Made by a program: the position numbers and the translations under genes
Shown here: in pieces, positions 1-8,363 of the stretch
Position numbering within the stretch: the first letter of the stretch is position 1
Layout of the letters: each line of letters starts with the position of its first letter
The notes under the pieces: model-generated
Told to the model about the DNA's origin: nothing
Seen by the model: the letters and a program-made list of their open reading frames with translations, nothing else
The model's database searches: none
Assembly: GCA_031282085.1 (NCBI GenBank)
Contig: JAITEK010000049.1
Span: forward strand, 1-30,158
From: Coriobacteriales bacterium
GTDB taxonomy: Bacteria > Actinomycetota > Coriobacteriia > Coriobacteriales > UBA8131
Direction of reading: 5' to 3'
Length of the DNA: 30,158 bases

Positions 1-228
1 GAGGACGGTACTGTGCTGGCCGAGGCATCACCCGGCACAAGCTCAGCTCCTGGCGCTACGGGCACCGCCGTCGGCGACGGGACAACCCCTCTGACAGCAA
101 CTCCCTCTGCGAACGGCAGCTCTCAATCAGTGCTCGTATGGGTCTTGGCCGGAGCACTCCTGATAACCCTGGCTGCCCTCCTGTTCCTCCTCCTCAAACG
201 CCGCAAACCCAACGACTTGGAGGACTAG
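1..228 (+). CDS. C-terminal end of a membrane-anchored protein (5' partial)
   Basis: The reading frame is open from the first base of the window, so this is the 3' end of a longer gene; the GTG at 13 need not be a start. About 75 residues are visible. A low-complexity Ser/Thr/Ala/Gly/Pro stretch (roughly the first 45 residues) is followed by one hydrophobic segment (VLVWVLAGALLITLAALLFL) and a short basic tail, KRRKPNDLED. That is the usual architecture of the stalk, membrane anchor and cytoplasmic stop-transfer end of an exported surface protein. There is no LPXTG sorting motif before the hydrophobic stretch, so anchoring is by the membrane helix. The catalytic or binding domain lies outside the window, so no function can be assigned. 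Confidence 0.6.
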   Translation, partial: EDGTVLAEASPGTSSAPGATGTAVGDGTTPLTATPSANGSSQSVLVWVLAGALLITLAALLFLLLKRRKPNDLED

Positions 229-358
229 CAGCCCTCGTGTCATTCTCGCGCGGCGCGTAGCGCGAAACACAACCGTGTCACGAGAGCGCTGCCGCGCTCC
301 GCCACCCACCCGTCATCCCGGACCTGTTCCGGGGCTGTCGGCTACCGCCGCCGGGTGG

Positions 359-379
359 ATTCTGGGACAAGCCTAGCAT
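359..379. repeat. Palindromic repeat copy a (decayed)
   Basis: Reads ATTCTGGG-ACAAG-CCTAGCAT. The left arm and loop match copy d (657-677) exactly, but the right arm has diverged at several positions, so the stem is only partly paired. It looks like a degenerating member of the family. Confidence 0.55.
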
Positions 380-423
380 GGCGAACATCGTGTCACGAGG
401 ACGGCTGGCGCCGTCCCGCAACC

Positions 424-474
424 CACCCGTCACCCCGGACCTGTTCCGGGGCCGTCGGCTAGCGCCGACGGGTG
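424..474. repeat. Composite palindrome with nested hairpins
   Basis: An outer inverted pair, CACCC (424-428) with GGGTG (470-474), encloses two internal hairpins: CCCCGGA-CCTGT-TCCGGGG (433-451) and GTCGGC-TAGC-GCCGAC (454-469). Folded as RNA or extruded as DNA, this would give a three-way junction. A diverged copy lies just upstream (about 306-356). A third partial copy near 634-651 keeps the last hairpin as TGGCGGC-TACC-GCCGCCA. The element is directly followed by palindrome copy b. Confidence 0.6.
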
Positions 475-475
475 G

Positions 476-496
476 ATTCTGGCATAAAGCCAGAAT
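476..496. repeat. Palindromic repeat copy b
   Basis: ATTCTGGC-ATAAA-GCCAGAAT is a perfect 8-bp stem with a 5-base loop. It is followed by GACGGG, as an inverted copy is at 521-526. It has the same family structure as copies c, d and e. Confidence 0.75.
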
Positions 497-526
497 GACG
501 GGTGAAAGAACGAACTCCCGCCCGTC

Positions 527-547
527 ATTCCGGCTTTATGCCGGAAT
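527..547. repeat. Palindromic repeat copy c (inverted relative to copy b)
   Basis: ATTCCGGC-TTTAT-GCCGGAAT is a perfect 8-bp stem. Read on the other strand it is copy b with the T-A pair at stem position 5 replaced by C-G, a compensatory change on both arms. CCCGTC precedes it. Confidence 0.75.
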
Positions 548-656
548 CCAGTCGCACGCGGTAGCGGGCGACGCTTAGGGAGCGCGCAGCGCGACAGACG
601 ACTGGGCGACAGCGCGACAGACGATCGTGAGTCTGGCGGCTACCGCCGCCAGGTGG

Positions 657-677
657 ATTCTGGGACAAGCCCAGAAT
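657..677. repeat. Palindromic repeat copy d
   Basis: ATTCTGGG-ACAAG-CCCAGAAT is a perfect 8-bp stem followed by GACGAG, ten bases before the steB stop codon. It could terminate steB transcription, although no U-tract follows. Confidence 0.7.
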
Positions 678-687
678 GACGAGCAGT

Positions 688-1875
688 TTACCGCGAGGGG
701 ATGGGCGGGAAGGCTACCGTGTCGGTGCGGCCGAGACCGTAGGCGCCCTTTTCGGCGCCGGTGAGCAGGGCGACGATACCGTAGCTGCCCATCGACTCAA
801 AGGGCGACAGCTCACAGGAGATACCGGTCTCCTGTGAAAGCGCAAGCGTGGCGTTAGCGAAGTCGCCCTGTTGCACCAGCAGGGTGTAGCGGTTCGCGTT
901 GGACGGCTCCTGCGCCCCGCTGGGCCACACCACCGCCCCGGTATGGGTGGCAAGAGACAGATAATGCAGGTCACCTGCCAGCCCTTTCTTCTCAAAGGCC
1001 AGGGTTATCTGCGTGGCGACCGCGTCTGCAACCGGCTGCCCGCCGGTAGAACCCGAGAATATCGCGGTGTCGATAACGCCGTTTACGCCGTAGGGAAGCT
1101 GGGCGCCCTCAGCCAACTCATAGGCCGCATGCTGCCGTGCAAGCGCCAACGCCTCAGACACAGCCTCCGCGGCAGGGCCGGACGGCTCCCCCGCTTCAGC
1201 CCCCTCGGGCGTGTTCGCCGCCGACTCCCCGCCCGCCAGCGACGGCAGCCCCAAGGAGCCGAGCGCCTCTGTCAGCGGCTGGTAGGCCGTTGTCACCGTG
1301 ATGCGCTTCTTCTCAACAAGCAGGCTGGTGAGGGGATAGCGGGTCGCGAACATCGCGGGGGTAAGACCCTCGTCCGCCACGACGACGGAACTCCACTCGT
1401 TGGCAAGCGCCCGGCCGAGGGTAGCCTCATACGCCTCGCCCTCAACCTCGGGAAGCAGCTGCTTGAGTGCGCTGAGTGTCGCCTCGTCGTCCAGGCCGAA
1501 ACCCTTTGACGGGTCGATGCGCACGACAACAGGCACACCACCGCAGCGGCTGATAAGAGCGCTCAACTCGCTCGTCAACGGATCGCTCGCCTCATGCGCC
1601 CGCGTCAGTATGGCGATGGTCCGCCCCTCAAGACGAGCCCTCTCCCAACCGCCCAAAAGCCCCCGGGAGAATAACTGCTGGGACTCAAGCTGCTCGGTGA
1701 GGTTCTCATTGGTCGTGCTCAACTCGTTGAACTGGTCCGTGAGCGACTCCGCGAGATTGTCAGACGCGTCGCGCACCAAATCCGAGCCCGTGATGGCAAC
1801 GCCGAGCAAAAGCCCAAGGGCCAGCGCGGCGAAGATGGAGACTATGGTAACCAGGTGATACCGAAAGTTATACAT
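688..1875 (-). CDS. steB: SteB / MctB-like envelope protein (DUF3186 family)
   Basis: This is a 395-residue protein with an N-terminal membrane helix (about residues 7-28, after MYNFRYHLVT), then a predicted coiled coil (about 33-70), then an extracytoplasmic domain. The start MYNFRYHLVTIVSIFAALAL is the conserved opening of the family that includes Mycobacterium MctB (described as a copper transporter) and Corynebacterium SteB. An Ala/Gly/Glu/Pro-rich insert sits near residues 215-245. It lies 21 bases downstream of steA, and the recN-steA-steB order is typical of Actinobacteria, where the Ste pair is linked to cell division and envelope integrity. Family membership is clear. Whether it acts in division or in metal handling cannot be read from sequence. 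Confidence 0.85.
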   Translation of the reverse strand: MYNFRYHLVTIVSIFAALALGLLLGVAITGSDLVRDASDNLAESLTDQFNELSTTNENLTEQLESQQLFSRGLLGGWERARLEGRTIAILTRAHEASDPLTSELSALISRCGGVPVVVRIDPSKGFGLDDEATLSALKQLLPEVEGEAYEATLGRALANEWSSVVVADEGLTPAMFATRYPLTSLLVEKKRITVTTAYQPLTEALGSLGLPSLAGGESAANTPEGAEAGEPSGPAAEAVSEALALARQHAAYELAEGAQLPYGVNGVIDTAIFSGSTGGQPVADAVATQITLAFEKKGLAGDLHYLSLATHTGAVVWPSGAQEPSNANRYTLLVQQGDFANATLALSQETGISCELSPFESMGSYGIVALLTGAEKGAYGLGRTDTVAFPPIPSR

Positions 1876-1896
1876 AAAGGGTGTAGCCTGCCTTCC

Positions 1897-3018
1897 TCAG
1901 ATTCCAAGCCAGAAGCGGATATTGAGCCAAATGACCGTGAACATCTTCTGCAGCGGCTCCGAGATGAAGATGATGACGACGAGCACCGCCAGAAAACTCA
2001 ACACAACAGCGAGTATCTGCCAACTCGGTGGCGCGCCACGGTAGAGTTTGCTCACGCCCTTCGCGTCCACGAGTTTGGTGCCCACCTTGAGCCGCACGAT
2101 AAAGGAGGACGCCATGCCGCTGCGCCCTTTGTCGAGGTATTCAACGAGGTTGGAGTGGGTGCCCAGCGCAACGATGAGGTCGGCCTTCTTCACCCAGGCG
2201 AGCAGAAGCGCCAGATCCTCACTCGTGGCGGCCAGCGGCCAGGTCGTAAAACTCAGCCCCAACTGCTCCATGCGCTTGGCAGCGGGAACAGTGCCGTCCT
2301 CGTAAGCGTGGGCGATGATCTCGGCGCCCGAGCGTAGCGTGCGGTCGGTGACCGAGTCCATATCGCCGACAATGATGTGGGGCTTCAGCCCTGCCTCCAG
2401 CAGCGCGTCGGCGCCGCCGTCCACGCCGATAAGCACGGGGCGCACCTCGCGGATATAGGACATGAGGGTCTTGAGGTCCTCCAGGTAATCATACCCGCGC
2501 ACCACCACAAGCACCTGCCGACCGCGGATGGGCGTCTTGATGTCCGGCACCCAAGGGTCGTAGATCAGCTCGCCCTTCTGCCGATCGAGGTACTCCATCG
2601 TGTTGGTGACGAACTGCTCCATCTCCTCATCGAGCGTCTCCTCGGCCTGCTCCATGCGCTCAGTGACAAGCGTCGCATCGAGCAGCGTACCCGAGGCGAT
2701 CGGCTCGCCGCCGCGCAGTACCGTAGCGCCCTCCACGGTGATGACCTCGCCGTCCCGCAGTTTCTCGAAGACGGCAGGGCCGACCTCATCGAGCAGCAGG
2801 ATACCCGCGTCGACGATGATGCGCGGACCGCTGTTGGGATAGCGCCCCGAGATGGAGCGCGCAGCGTTGACGATGGCCTTGACGCCGCAGGCAATAAGGC
2901 CGTCGGCCGAGACGCGGTCGATGTCCTCGTGGTCGATAACGGCGATGTCGGCCGCTTTGAGATGCTTGACGAGGTCCTTGGTCTTCTTACCGAGCCGCGC
3001 GGTACCGGTCACACTCAT
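1897..3018 (-). CDS. steA: SteA-like cytokinetic ring protein
   Basis: A 373-residue protein with a thiamine-pyrophosphokinase-like fold in its middle (motifs GVDGGADALLEAGLKP and GDMDSV) and a single membrane helix near residues 334-354, close to the C terminus. This is the layout of actinobacterial SteA, which partners SteB in cell division. Catalytic thiamine pyrophosphokinase activity is not expected for this family; the fold has been reused. The ATG overlaps the recN stop codon (ATGA), which indicates translational coupling. The C-terminal helix would place the main domain in the cytoplasm, and SteB, just downstream, is its likely membrane partner. Confidence 0.88.
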   Translation of the reverse strand: MSVTGTARLGKKTKDLVKHLKAADIAVIDHEDIDRVSADGLIACGVKAIVNAARSISGRYPNSGPRIIVDAGILLLDEVGPAVFEKLRDGEVITVEGATVLRGGEPIASGTLLDATLVTERMEQAEETLDEEMEQFVTNTMEYLDRQKGELIYDPWVPDIKTPIRGRQVLVVVRGYDYLEDLKTLMSYIREVRPVLIGVDGGADALLEAGLKPHIIVGDMDSVTDRTLRSGAEIIAHAYEDGTVPAAKRMEQLGLSFTTWPLAATSEDLALLLAWVKKADLIVALGTHSNLVEYLDKGRSGMASSFIVRLKVGTKLVDAKGVSKLYRGAPPSWQILAVVLSFLAVLVVIIFISEPLQKMFTVIWLNIRFWLGI

Positions 3019-4712
3019 AAGACCCGCCCCTCGCGCGCGCCCAGAAGTCGGCGTGCGTGCTCAAGCGCCACCTCGTCGGTTGCGCCCGCCAGCATCCGGG
3101 CAAGCTCGGCAACGCGTTCGGCGCCCGTGACCTCGCGGATGACGGTAGCGGCGCCGCCTTCTCCATCCTGCGTCTTCTCAACGACGAACTGTCGGTCCGC
3201 GACGGCGGCTATCTGGGCAAGATGGGTGATGACCACCACCTGTTGGCTCGCGGCAAGCGCCCGCACACGCTCGGCGACGGCGACGGCAGCCACCCCGCCG
3301 ATACCGGCGTCTACCTCATCGAATACGAGGGTCAGGTGCTCGTCGTCATCTTTGAGCAGGCATTTGAGCGCCAGCATGACGCGGGAGAGCTCGCCGCCGC
3401 TGGCGATCTTTGCCAGGGGGCGGGGCAGGCTCGTGGGGGTCGGGCGGTACAGCAGCTCGTAGCGGACCGACCCGTTGCGCGTCCAGGAGGCGCGCGGCAG
3501 CTCCTGCACCGAGAACACAACCGAGGCGCCTTCCATCGCGAGCTCCTTGAATGAGGCGCTCAAAGCCGCGGCGAAGTCATCGGCCGCCTGCCCGCGGACC
3601 TCTGCCAGCCCTGCGGCGGCGGCCGCAAGCTCCTGGGCGGCATGGGCCAACACGCGCTCGGCCTCCTTGAGCTGCGCGGCCCGGTCCTCGGTGCCTTGCA
3701 GCAGGTACTCAGCCGCCTGCCAGGCATCAAACACATCGGCCATACGCGGCCCGTAGCGTTTGCGCAGGCCCTCCAAAGCGCCAAGCCTGTCCAGCGCCTG
3801 CTCAAGCGCTTGAGGGTCGAACTCAACACTCTCGCGGTATGCTCTGAGCGAGACGGCGAGATCATCGGCCGTGATGGCGAGGGACTCGAGTTGGGAGGCC
3901 AGTTCATCAAGCCGCGCATCAACACCGGCCTCGGCGGCCAACGCGCGCTGGGCAGTTGCCAATGCGTCAAGGGCGCCCGTGCCCACAGCCGCAGTCGTAA
4001 CCGCGGACGCGGACGCTGCGCCCGCGTAGGCTCCCGCTCCCTCTACGCCTCTCAGAGCGTCGAGAGCCGCCTGCGAGGCAAGAGCAAGCGCCTCACCGTT
4101 GCGCAGGATGGGCAGTTGCTGCTCAAGCTCCTCGTATTCATTGGGTTGCGGCGCTACCGCCTCTATCTCACGGACGGTATGGCGAGCCGTCGCACGGCTC
4201 TCCTCCGAGGTCTGGGCGGCACGACGCAAGCCCTCAAGAGCCTCCTCGGCCTCCGCGTAGGCATCCCAGGCCTGCTGATAGGCAGCAAGCGCGTGCTGGC
4301 CCGCCTCGCGCGCGTAGCGATCGAGGTAAGCACGCTGCGCGCCGACCGACAGCAGCGACTGGTGTTCATGCTGGCCATGCAGATCAACGAGAGGCCCCAC
4401 GTGCTCGGCGAGCGCGCCCACGGTGACCATGCCGTCGTTGAGGGTACAGCGGGAGCGGCTCTCGCGGTTGAGCCTCCGCGTGACGATATACTCCTCGTCG
4501 CCCGCGACAAAACGGCCTTCAACCAGCAGTTCACGCGCGTCGTCGCGGATGGCCGCCACGTCGCCACGTTCCCCTATCAGCAGCTTGAGGGCGCCCACCA
4601 GCGCGGTTTTGCCCGCCCCGGTCTCGCCCGTGAGCACCGTGCAACCCGGCGAGAGGACGAGGCGCGCATCACGCACGAGGGCGTAGTCGCGGACGTGGAG
4701 TTCATCGAGCAT
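3015..4712 (-). CDS. recN: DNA repair protein RecN
   Basis: A 565-residue SMC-like ATPase acting in double-strand break repair. Walker A (GETGAGKTA) is at residues 29-37, a long helical coiled-coil middle follows, then the ABC signature (ASGGELSRVMLALKCLL), Walker B (LTLVFDEVDAGIGG) and the switch histidine (VVITHLAQIAAVADRQFVV). The length fits the family. I take the start at 4712 (MLDELHVRDYALV) because RecN proteins begin just there; the open frame upstream lies inside nadK. The gene overlaps the end of nadK by 11 bases and the start of steA by 4, so it is inside an operon. The tlyA-nadK-recN order is widely conserved. Confidence 0.95.
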   Translation of the reverse strand: MLDELHVRDYALVRDARLVLSPGCTVLTGETGAGKTALVGALKLLIGERGDVAAIRDDARELLVEGRFVAGDEEYIVTRRLNRESRSRCTLNDGMVTVGALAEHVGPLVDLHGQHEHQSLLSVGAQRAYLDRYAREAGQHALAAYQQAWDAYAEAEEALEGLRRAAQTSEESRATARHTVREIEAVAPQPNEYEELEQQLPILRNGEALALASQAALDALRGVEGAGAYAGAASASAVTTAAVGTGALDALATAQRALAAEAGVDARLDELASQLESLAITADDLAVSLRAYRESVEFDPQALEQALDRLGALEGLRKRYGPRMADVFDAWQAAEYLLQGTEDRAAQLKEAERVLAHAAQELAAAAAGLAEVRGQAADDFAAALSASFKELAMEGASVVFSVQELPRASWTRNGSVRYELLYRPTPTSLPRPLAKIASGGELSRVMLALKCLLKDDDEHLTLVFDEVDAGIGGVAAVAVAERVRALAASQQVVVITHLAQIAAVADRQFVVEKTQDGEGGAATVIREVTGAERVAELARMLAGATDEVALEHARRLLGAREGRVL

Positions 4713-5592
4713 TGCCGCCCCTGAAGAAGGTCTCGGAGATATGGTGGTAGAAGTCGTAGGCGCCAAAGCGCAGGAGTATGAGTTTCTCGGCGCAGACGCC
4801 GACCTCAACACGGACGACTTCGCCCCTGCTGGCCGCGCGCTCCTGCGGCGGGTTCATCCAGAACACCTCGCCGTCGATGAACAGCACGAGCTGCTGGCGG
4901 TTGGCGCGGTTCGGCTCAAGGCGTATCACGTCGGTTGCCGTTGTGATCACCGCGCGGCTCTTGAGGCTGTGCGGCGAGATGGGAACAACACACAGCCCCT
5001 CGTAGGCGGGGGCGATGAGCGGTCCGCCCGCCGAAAGCGCATAGGCCGTTGAGCCGGTCGGCGTGGCGACAAGGACGCCGTCGCCCTCCATCGTATCGAT
5101 GAAGCTGTTGTTGATGGTTACGTCGAGAGCGACGATGCGCCCGAAGTGCCCCCGGGAGACCGCGACCTCATTAAGGGCTATCTGGCTGTCTACCTGCCCG
5201 TTCTCGTAGGTGACCTCCACCTTGAGCAGCGCGCGCTCATCGCGCGCCAGCCGTCCGTCGATGGCGGCCTCAAGGGCAGGGAGCAACTCGTCGCGCCCCG
5301 CGCCGGACAGGAAACCGAGACTGCCGAAGTTGTACCCCAAAAGCGGCACGCCCGAGGTGCCCACCAGGTGCGCCGCGCGCAGTATGGTGCCGTCGCCCCC
5401 AAAGCTGCACACCAAATCGAAGTCGCGTATCGAGGCGCGCAGCTCATCAAAACGCGCGCTTTCCTCCTCCTCGAAGCTGCCGCTTGAGAAGCTCTCGTGC
5501 TCCACGCCCCGTTCATCAAGCCACGCGTAGATCGCTCCCAGCACCTGAGAGCTGGGCTCCTTAGTCGTATTCGTGAACAGCAGTACCCTCAT
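4702..5592 (-). CDS. nadK: NAD kinase
   Basis: A 296-residue enzyme that phosphorylates NAD to NADP using ATP or polyphosphate in the cytoplasm. It carries the GGDGT motif (CSFGGDGTILRAAHLV), the second conserved loop (GYNFGSLGFLSG) and the NAD-binding segment (ATPTGSTAYALSAGGP). I chose the ATG at 5592 (MRVLLFTNTT), preceded by GGAAGG. A non-ATG start seven codons upstream is possible but has no visible ribosome binding site. It follows tlyA with an 18-base gap and overlaps recN. Confidence 0.95.
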   Translation of the reverse strand: MRVLLFTNTTKEPSSQVLGAIYAWLDERGVEHESFSSGSFEEEESARFDELRASIRDFDLVCSFGGDGTILRAAHLVGTSGVPLLGYNFGSLGFLSGAGRDELLPALEAAIDGRLARDERALLKVEVTYENGQVDSQIALNEVAVSRGHFGRIVALDVTINNSFIDTMEGDGVLVATPTGSTAYALSAGGPLIAPAYEGLCVVPISPHSLKSRAVITTATDVIRLEPNRANRQQLVLFIDGEVFWMNPPQERAASRGEVVRVEVGVCAEKLILLRFGAYDFYHHISETFFRGGNAR

Positions 5593-5609
5593 AAGCCTTC
5601 CGTCTGCTC

Positions 5610-6419
5610 TCAACCAAGCAGCGCGTGGGCGCGCTCAACCACATCTGTTATGTCAATGGTAGCAGGAATGCCCGCGCGGCGCGCCCACAAAAAGAACTCG
5701 ATGTTGCCTTTGGGGCCTTTGATGGGCGAAAAACTTACTGCCTGGGGCGCCAGGTCGTTGCAGAGCGCGGCCTCGATGACCAGCTCAAGGGCCTGGACAT
5801 GGGCGAGAGAGTCGGTGACGACGCCGCCGGCGCCCACGGCTTCGCGCGCGAGCTCGAACTGCGGTTTAACGAGCGTGATGAGCGCCGCGCCCTCACTCAG
5901 CAGCGAGGAGAACAGCGCGAGCAGCGTCCGCAGGGGTGTGAAGCTCACATCGGCCACCACGAGGTCAAAGGGCGCTTTGATGGCTTGAGGATCGACCTCT
6001 CGGATGTTCGTGCGCTCAACGACCATAACGCGCTCGTCGTTGCGCAACTGCCAGGCGAACTGCCCGTAGGCCACGTCCACGGCGACAACCGAACTGGCGC
6101 CGTGTCGCAGCAGGCAGTCGGTGAAGCCGCCCGTAGAGGCGCCGACATCGAGGCAGCGCAGGCCGGCCGGGCTGAAGGAGAAGTCCGCGAGTGCGCCGGC
6201 GAGCTTGTCGCCGCCGCGCGAGACGTAGGCGGTGCGGGGCTTGAGACGCAGTTCACAGGAGGGGTCGACGAGAGCGCGCGGCTGGGTGAGCACGGCGTCG
6301 GCGCTCAGCACCTCACCGGCGAGTACGGCGCGCTCGGCCTCGGCAGCAGACGGGAACAAGCCACGCGCGACGAGGAGCTCGATGAGGGGAGAGCGGGGGT
6401 TATTTTGTAGGGGCCTCAA
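5610..6419 (-). CDS. tlyA: TlyA family 16S/23S rRNA 2'-O-methyltransferase
   Basis: A 269-residue protein with an N-terminal S4-type RNA-binding domain (about residues 10-70, ending SRGGDKL) and a FtsJ-like methyltransferase domain with the SAM-binding motif LDVGASTGGFTDCLL and the later VKPQFE segment. In mycobacteria TlyA methylates ribose on 16S and 23S rRNA and affects capreomycin sensitivity; the role here is by homology. The start appears to be TTG at 6419, within the last codons of dxs (20-base overlap). No ATG lies between it and the S4 domain, and no strong ribosome binding site is visible, so translation is probably coupled to dxs. The exact start is uncertain. Confidence 0.9.
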   Translation of the reverse strand: MRPLQNNPRSPLIELLVARGLFPSAAEAERAVLAGEVLSADAVLTQPRALVDPSCELRLKPRTAYVSRGGDKLAGALADFSFSPAGLRCLDVGASTGGFTDCLLRHGASSVVAVDVAYGQFAWQLRNDERVMVVERTNIREVDPQAIKAPFDLVVADVSFTPLRTLLALFSSLLSEGAALITLVKPQFELAREAVGAGGVVTDSLAHVQALELVIEAALCNDLAPQAVSFSPIKGPKGNIEFFLWARRAGIPATIDITDVVERAHALLG

Positions 6420-8346
6420 ATGCGGTCGCGACCCTTTCCGCTATCTGGGGGGGCGTGAGGTTCAGCTCCTCAAAGAGCTGGTCCACGCGCCCATGGCCGA
6501 TAAAATCGTCGGGGACGCCTATGTTCAGCACCCGCGGCCGCGGGGTATCCGCATCAAGCGACTCCTGGGCCAGCACCTCAAGTACAGCCGCGCCGAAACC
6601 GCCGGTCACCGTTCCCTCCTCCAGGGTCACCAGCAACGGCGCCTGCGCCGCCCGGTGGATAGCCGTCTCATCAACGGGCTTGACCCAGAGCATATTGTAG
6701 ACCGCCGCCTCAACGCCTCGCTCGGCAAGCAGACAGGCGACGTCAAGTGCTATGGAGACCATGCGGCCAACGGCCAGAAGGGCCACATCGGCGCCCGCAC
6801 GCAGCTCAACCGCCTTGCCAACGGGCAGCACCCGCGGCGCGCGTGCGGCAACCTCATCTTCCTCAGATTCACCGCCGGGGACCTCGCCGGGCAGGGCGGG
6901 CAACACGGGCGCCTCGCCCCGGGGGTAGCGCAGGGCAACCGGGCCTCCCTCAAGGCCAAGTGCGGTGTGCAGCGCGTCTTTGAGTTGCTCGCCGTCGGCA
7001 GGCGCGATGATCCGCATGTTGGGGATGGCACGCAGGTAGGCAAGGTCGAACAGCCCATGGTGGGTTGAGCCGTCCTCGCCGACAAGCCCCGCCCGATCGA
7101 CGCAGAAGACCACGTGCTGCTTTTGCAGCGCGACATCGATGACCATTTGATCGAAGGCGCGCTGAAGGAACGTCGAGTAGATGGCGACAACCGGCAGCTT
7201 GCCGCCCAGGGCAAGACCGCCGGCAAGAGCGGTGCCGTGCTCCTCGGCGATCCCCACGTCGAAGAAGCGACTGCCGAAGGCCTCCCGGAAGGGGCCCAGG
7301 CCCGTGCCGTCCGTCATGGCCGCCGTGATGGCGACGATACGCTCGTTGCGCTCTGCCTCCGCAAGCAAGGCCTGGGAGAACACCGAGGTGAAGGTGGGCC
7401 GCTCAACCGGCTTGCCGTTGGGAGCGCCGGTGTCGGGGTCGTAGCAACTGACGCCGTGGAAGACCTCCGGACGCATCTCCGCCGGGGCAAAGCCACGCCC
7501 CTTTTGCGTTACTGCGTGGATGAGGACCGGCCCCTCTGCCTTCCGCGCGGCGCGCAGGGCCTCGGTGACCGCCTCGATACTGTGCCCGTCGATGGGCCCG
7601 ATGGAGACGATGCCCATATCCTCAAAGAAGGTACCGGGAATCATCAACTTCTTAACGGAACCCTTCATCGCCTCGCCGGCGCCGACGAGGAAACGCCCCA
7701 CGCGGCCCACGCGCGAAACGCGGCCTTCAACGGTGTTGCGTAGCGCGGTGTACGGCCTGCTCATGCGGGCCTTCCCCAGATACAGCGACAACGCGCCCAC
7801 GTTGCGCGAGATACTCATCTCGTTGTCGTTGAGGAGGATGGTCATGTTGATGCCCAGATGCCCGATCTGGTTGAGCGCCTCAAACGCCATTCCGCCCGAG
7901 AGCGCCGCATCGCCGATGAAGGCGACGACCTCCTCCGAGCTGCCGTTGAGGTCGCGAGCGAGCGCAAGACCCAGCGCGATGGAAAGCGAATCCGACGCAT
8001 GGCCGGCATCGTGGGTGTCGAAGGGGCTCTCCTCCCGACGCGGGAATCCGCTGATACCGTGGTAGGTTCGCAGAGTGTCGAAGTCCTCATTCCGCCCGGT
8101 GATGAGCTTGTGGGCATAGGCCTGATGCCCTACGTCGAAGACAAGATGGTCGCGGGGGAAATCGTAGACGTGATGCAGCGCCAGGATAAGCTCAACCGCC
8201 CCCAGGCTTGAGGCGAGGTGCCCGCCGTTAACCGAGGTGACCTCGATGAGGCGCTTGCGGATACGCGCGGCCAACTCATTGAGTTCGGAAGCGGTAAGGG
8301 CGCTCAGCTCAGCGGACGTGGGTATAGGTAAGGGGGATTCCGACAT
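6400..8346 (-). CDS. dxs: 1-deoxy-D-xylulose-5-phosphate synthase
   Basis: A 648-residue thiamine-diphosphate enzyme that joins pyruvate and glyceraldehyde 3-phosphate, the first step of the MEP isoprenoid pathway. It has the N-terminal VNGGHLASSLGAVELILALH motif, the ThDP/Mg site (GDAALSGGMAFEALN ... NDNEMSIS), the transketolase pyrimidine domain (GIAEEHGTALAGG, DRAGLVGEDGSTHHGLFD) and the C-terminal transketolase domain. Length matches the family. ispE, a later step of the same pathway, is also in this cluster. It follows xseB by 17 bases; the ribosome binding site is weak. Confidence 0.97.
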   Translation of the reverse strand: MSESPLPIPTSAELSALTASELNELAARIRKRLIEVTSVNGGHLASSLGAVELILALHHVYDFPRDHLVFDVGHQAYAHKLITGRNEDFDTLRTYHGISGFPRREESPFDTHDAGHASDSLSIALGLALARDLNGSSEEVVAFIGDAALSGGMAFEALNQIGHLGINMTILLNDNEMSISRNVGALSLYLGKARMSRPYTALRNTVEGRVSRVGRVGRFLVGAGEAMKGSVKKLMIPGTFFEDMGIVSIGPIDGHSIEAVTEALRAARKAEGPVLIHAVTQKGRGFAPAEMRPEVFHGVSCYDPDTGAPNGKPVERPTFTSVFSQALLAEAERNERIVAITAAMTDGTGLGPFREAFGSRFFDVGIAEEHGTALAGGLALGGKLPVVAIYSTFLQRAFDQMVIDVALQKQHVVFCVDRAGLVGEDGSTHHGLFDLAYLRAIPNMRIIAPADGEQLKDALHTALGLEGGPVALRYPRGEAPVLPALPGEVPGGESEEDEVAARAPRVLPVGKAVELRAGADVALLAVGRMVSIALDVACLLAERGVEAAVYNMLWVKPVDETAIHRAAQAPLLVTLEEGTVTGGFGAAVLEVLAQESLDADTPRPRVLNIGVPDDFIGHGRVDQLFEELNLTPPQIAERVATAFEAPTK

Positions 8347-8363
8347 GATGACAACTCGCGGAA

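Larger units (their letters stand above)
229..687. other. Gene-free region filled with palindromic repeats
   Basis: This stretch lies between the convergent ends of the surface-protein gene (plus) and steB (minus). I see no credible gene. The short open frames here run through inverted repeats. It holds at least four copies of an ATTC-stem palindrome (359-379, 476-496, 527-547, 657-677), two copies of a CCCGGA-centred hairpin (near 316-334 and at 433-451) and several GTCGGC/GCCGAC-type hairpins. One or more of these could act as a transcription terminator for either flanking gene, but none has a clear U-tract. Confidence 0.7.

Noticed and set aside
13..228. A complete 71-residue membrane protein starting at GTG 13
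   Set aside because: The frame is open to the window edge and the composition is that of a stalk and anchor, so it is the end of a larger gene.
378..578. A small gene in the repeat region
   Set aside because: The frame runs through several inverted repeats and has no ribosome binding site or conserved sequence.
359..677. CRISPR array
   Set aside because: The repeats differ in orientation and spacing, are palindromic throughout and have no uniform unique spacers; no cas genes are present.
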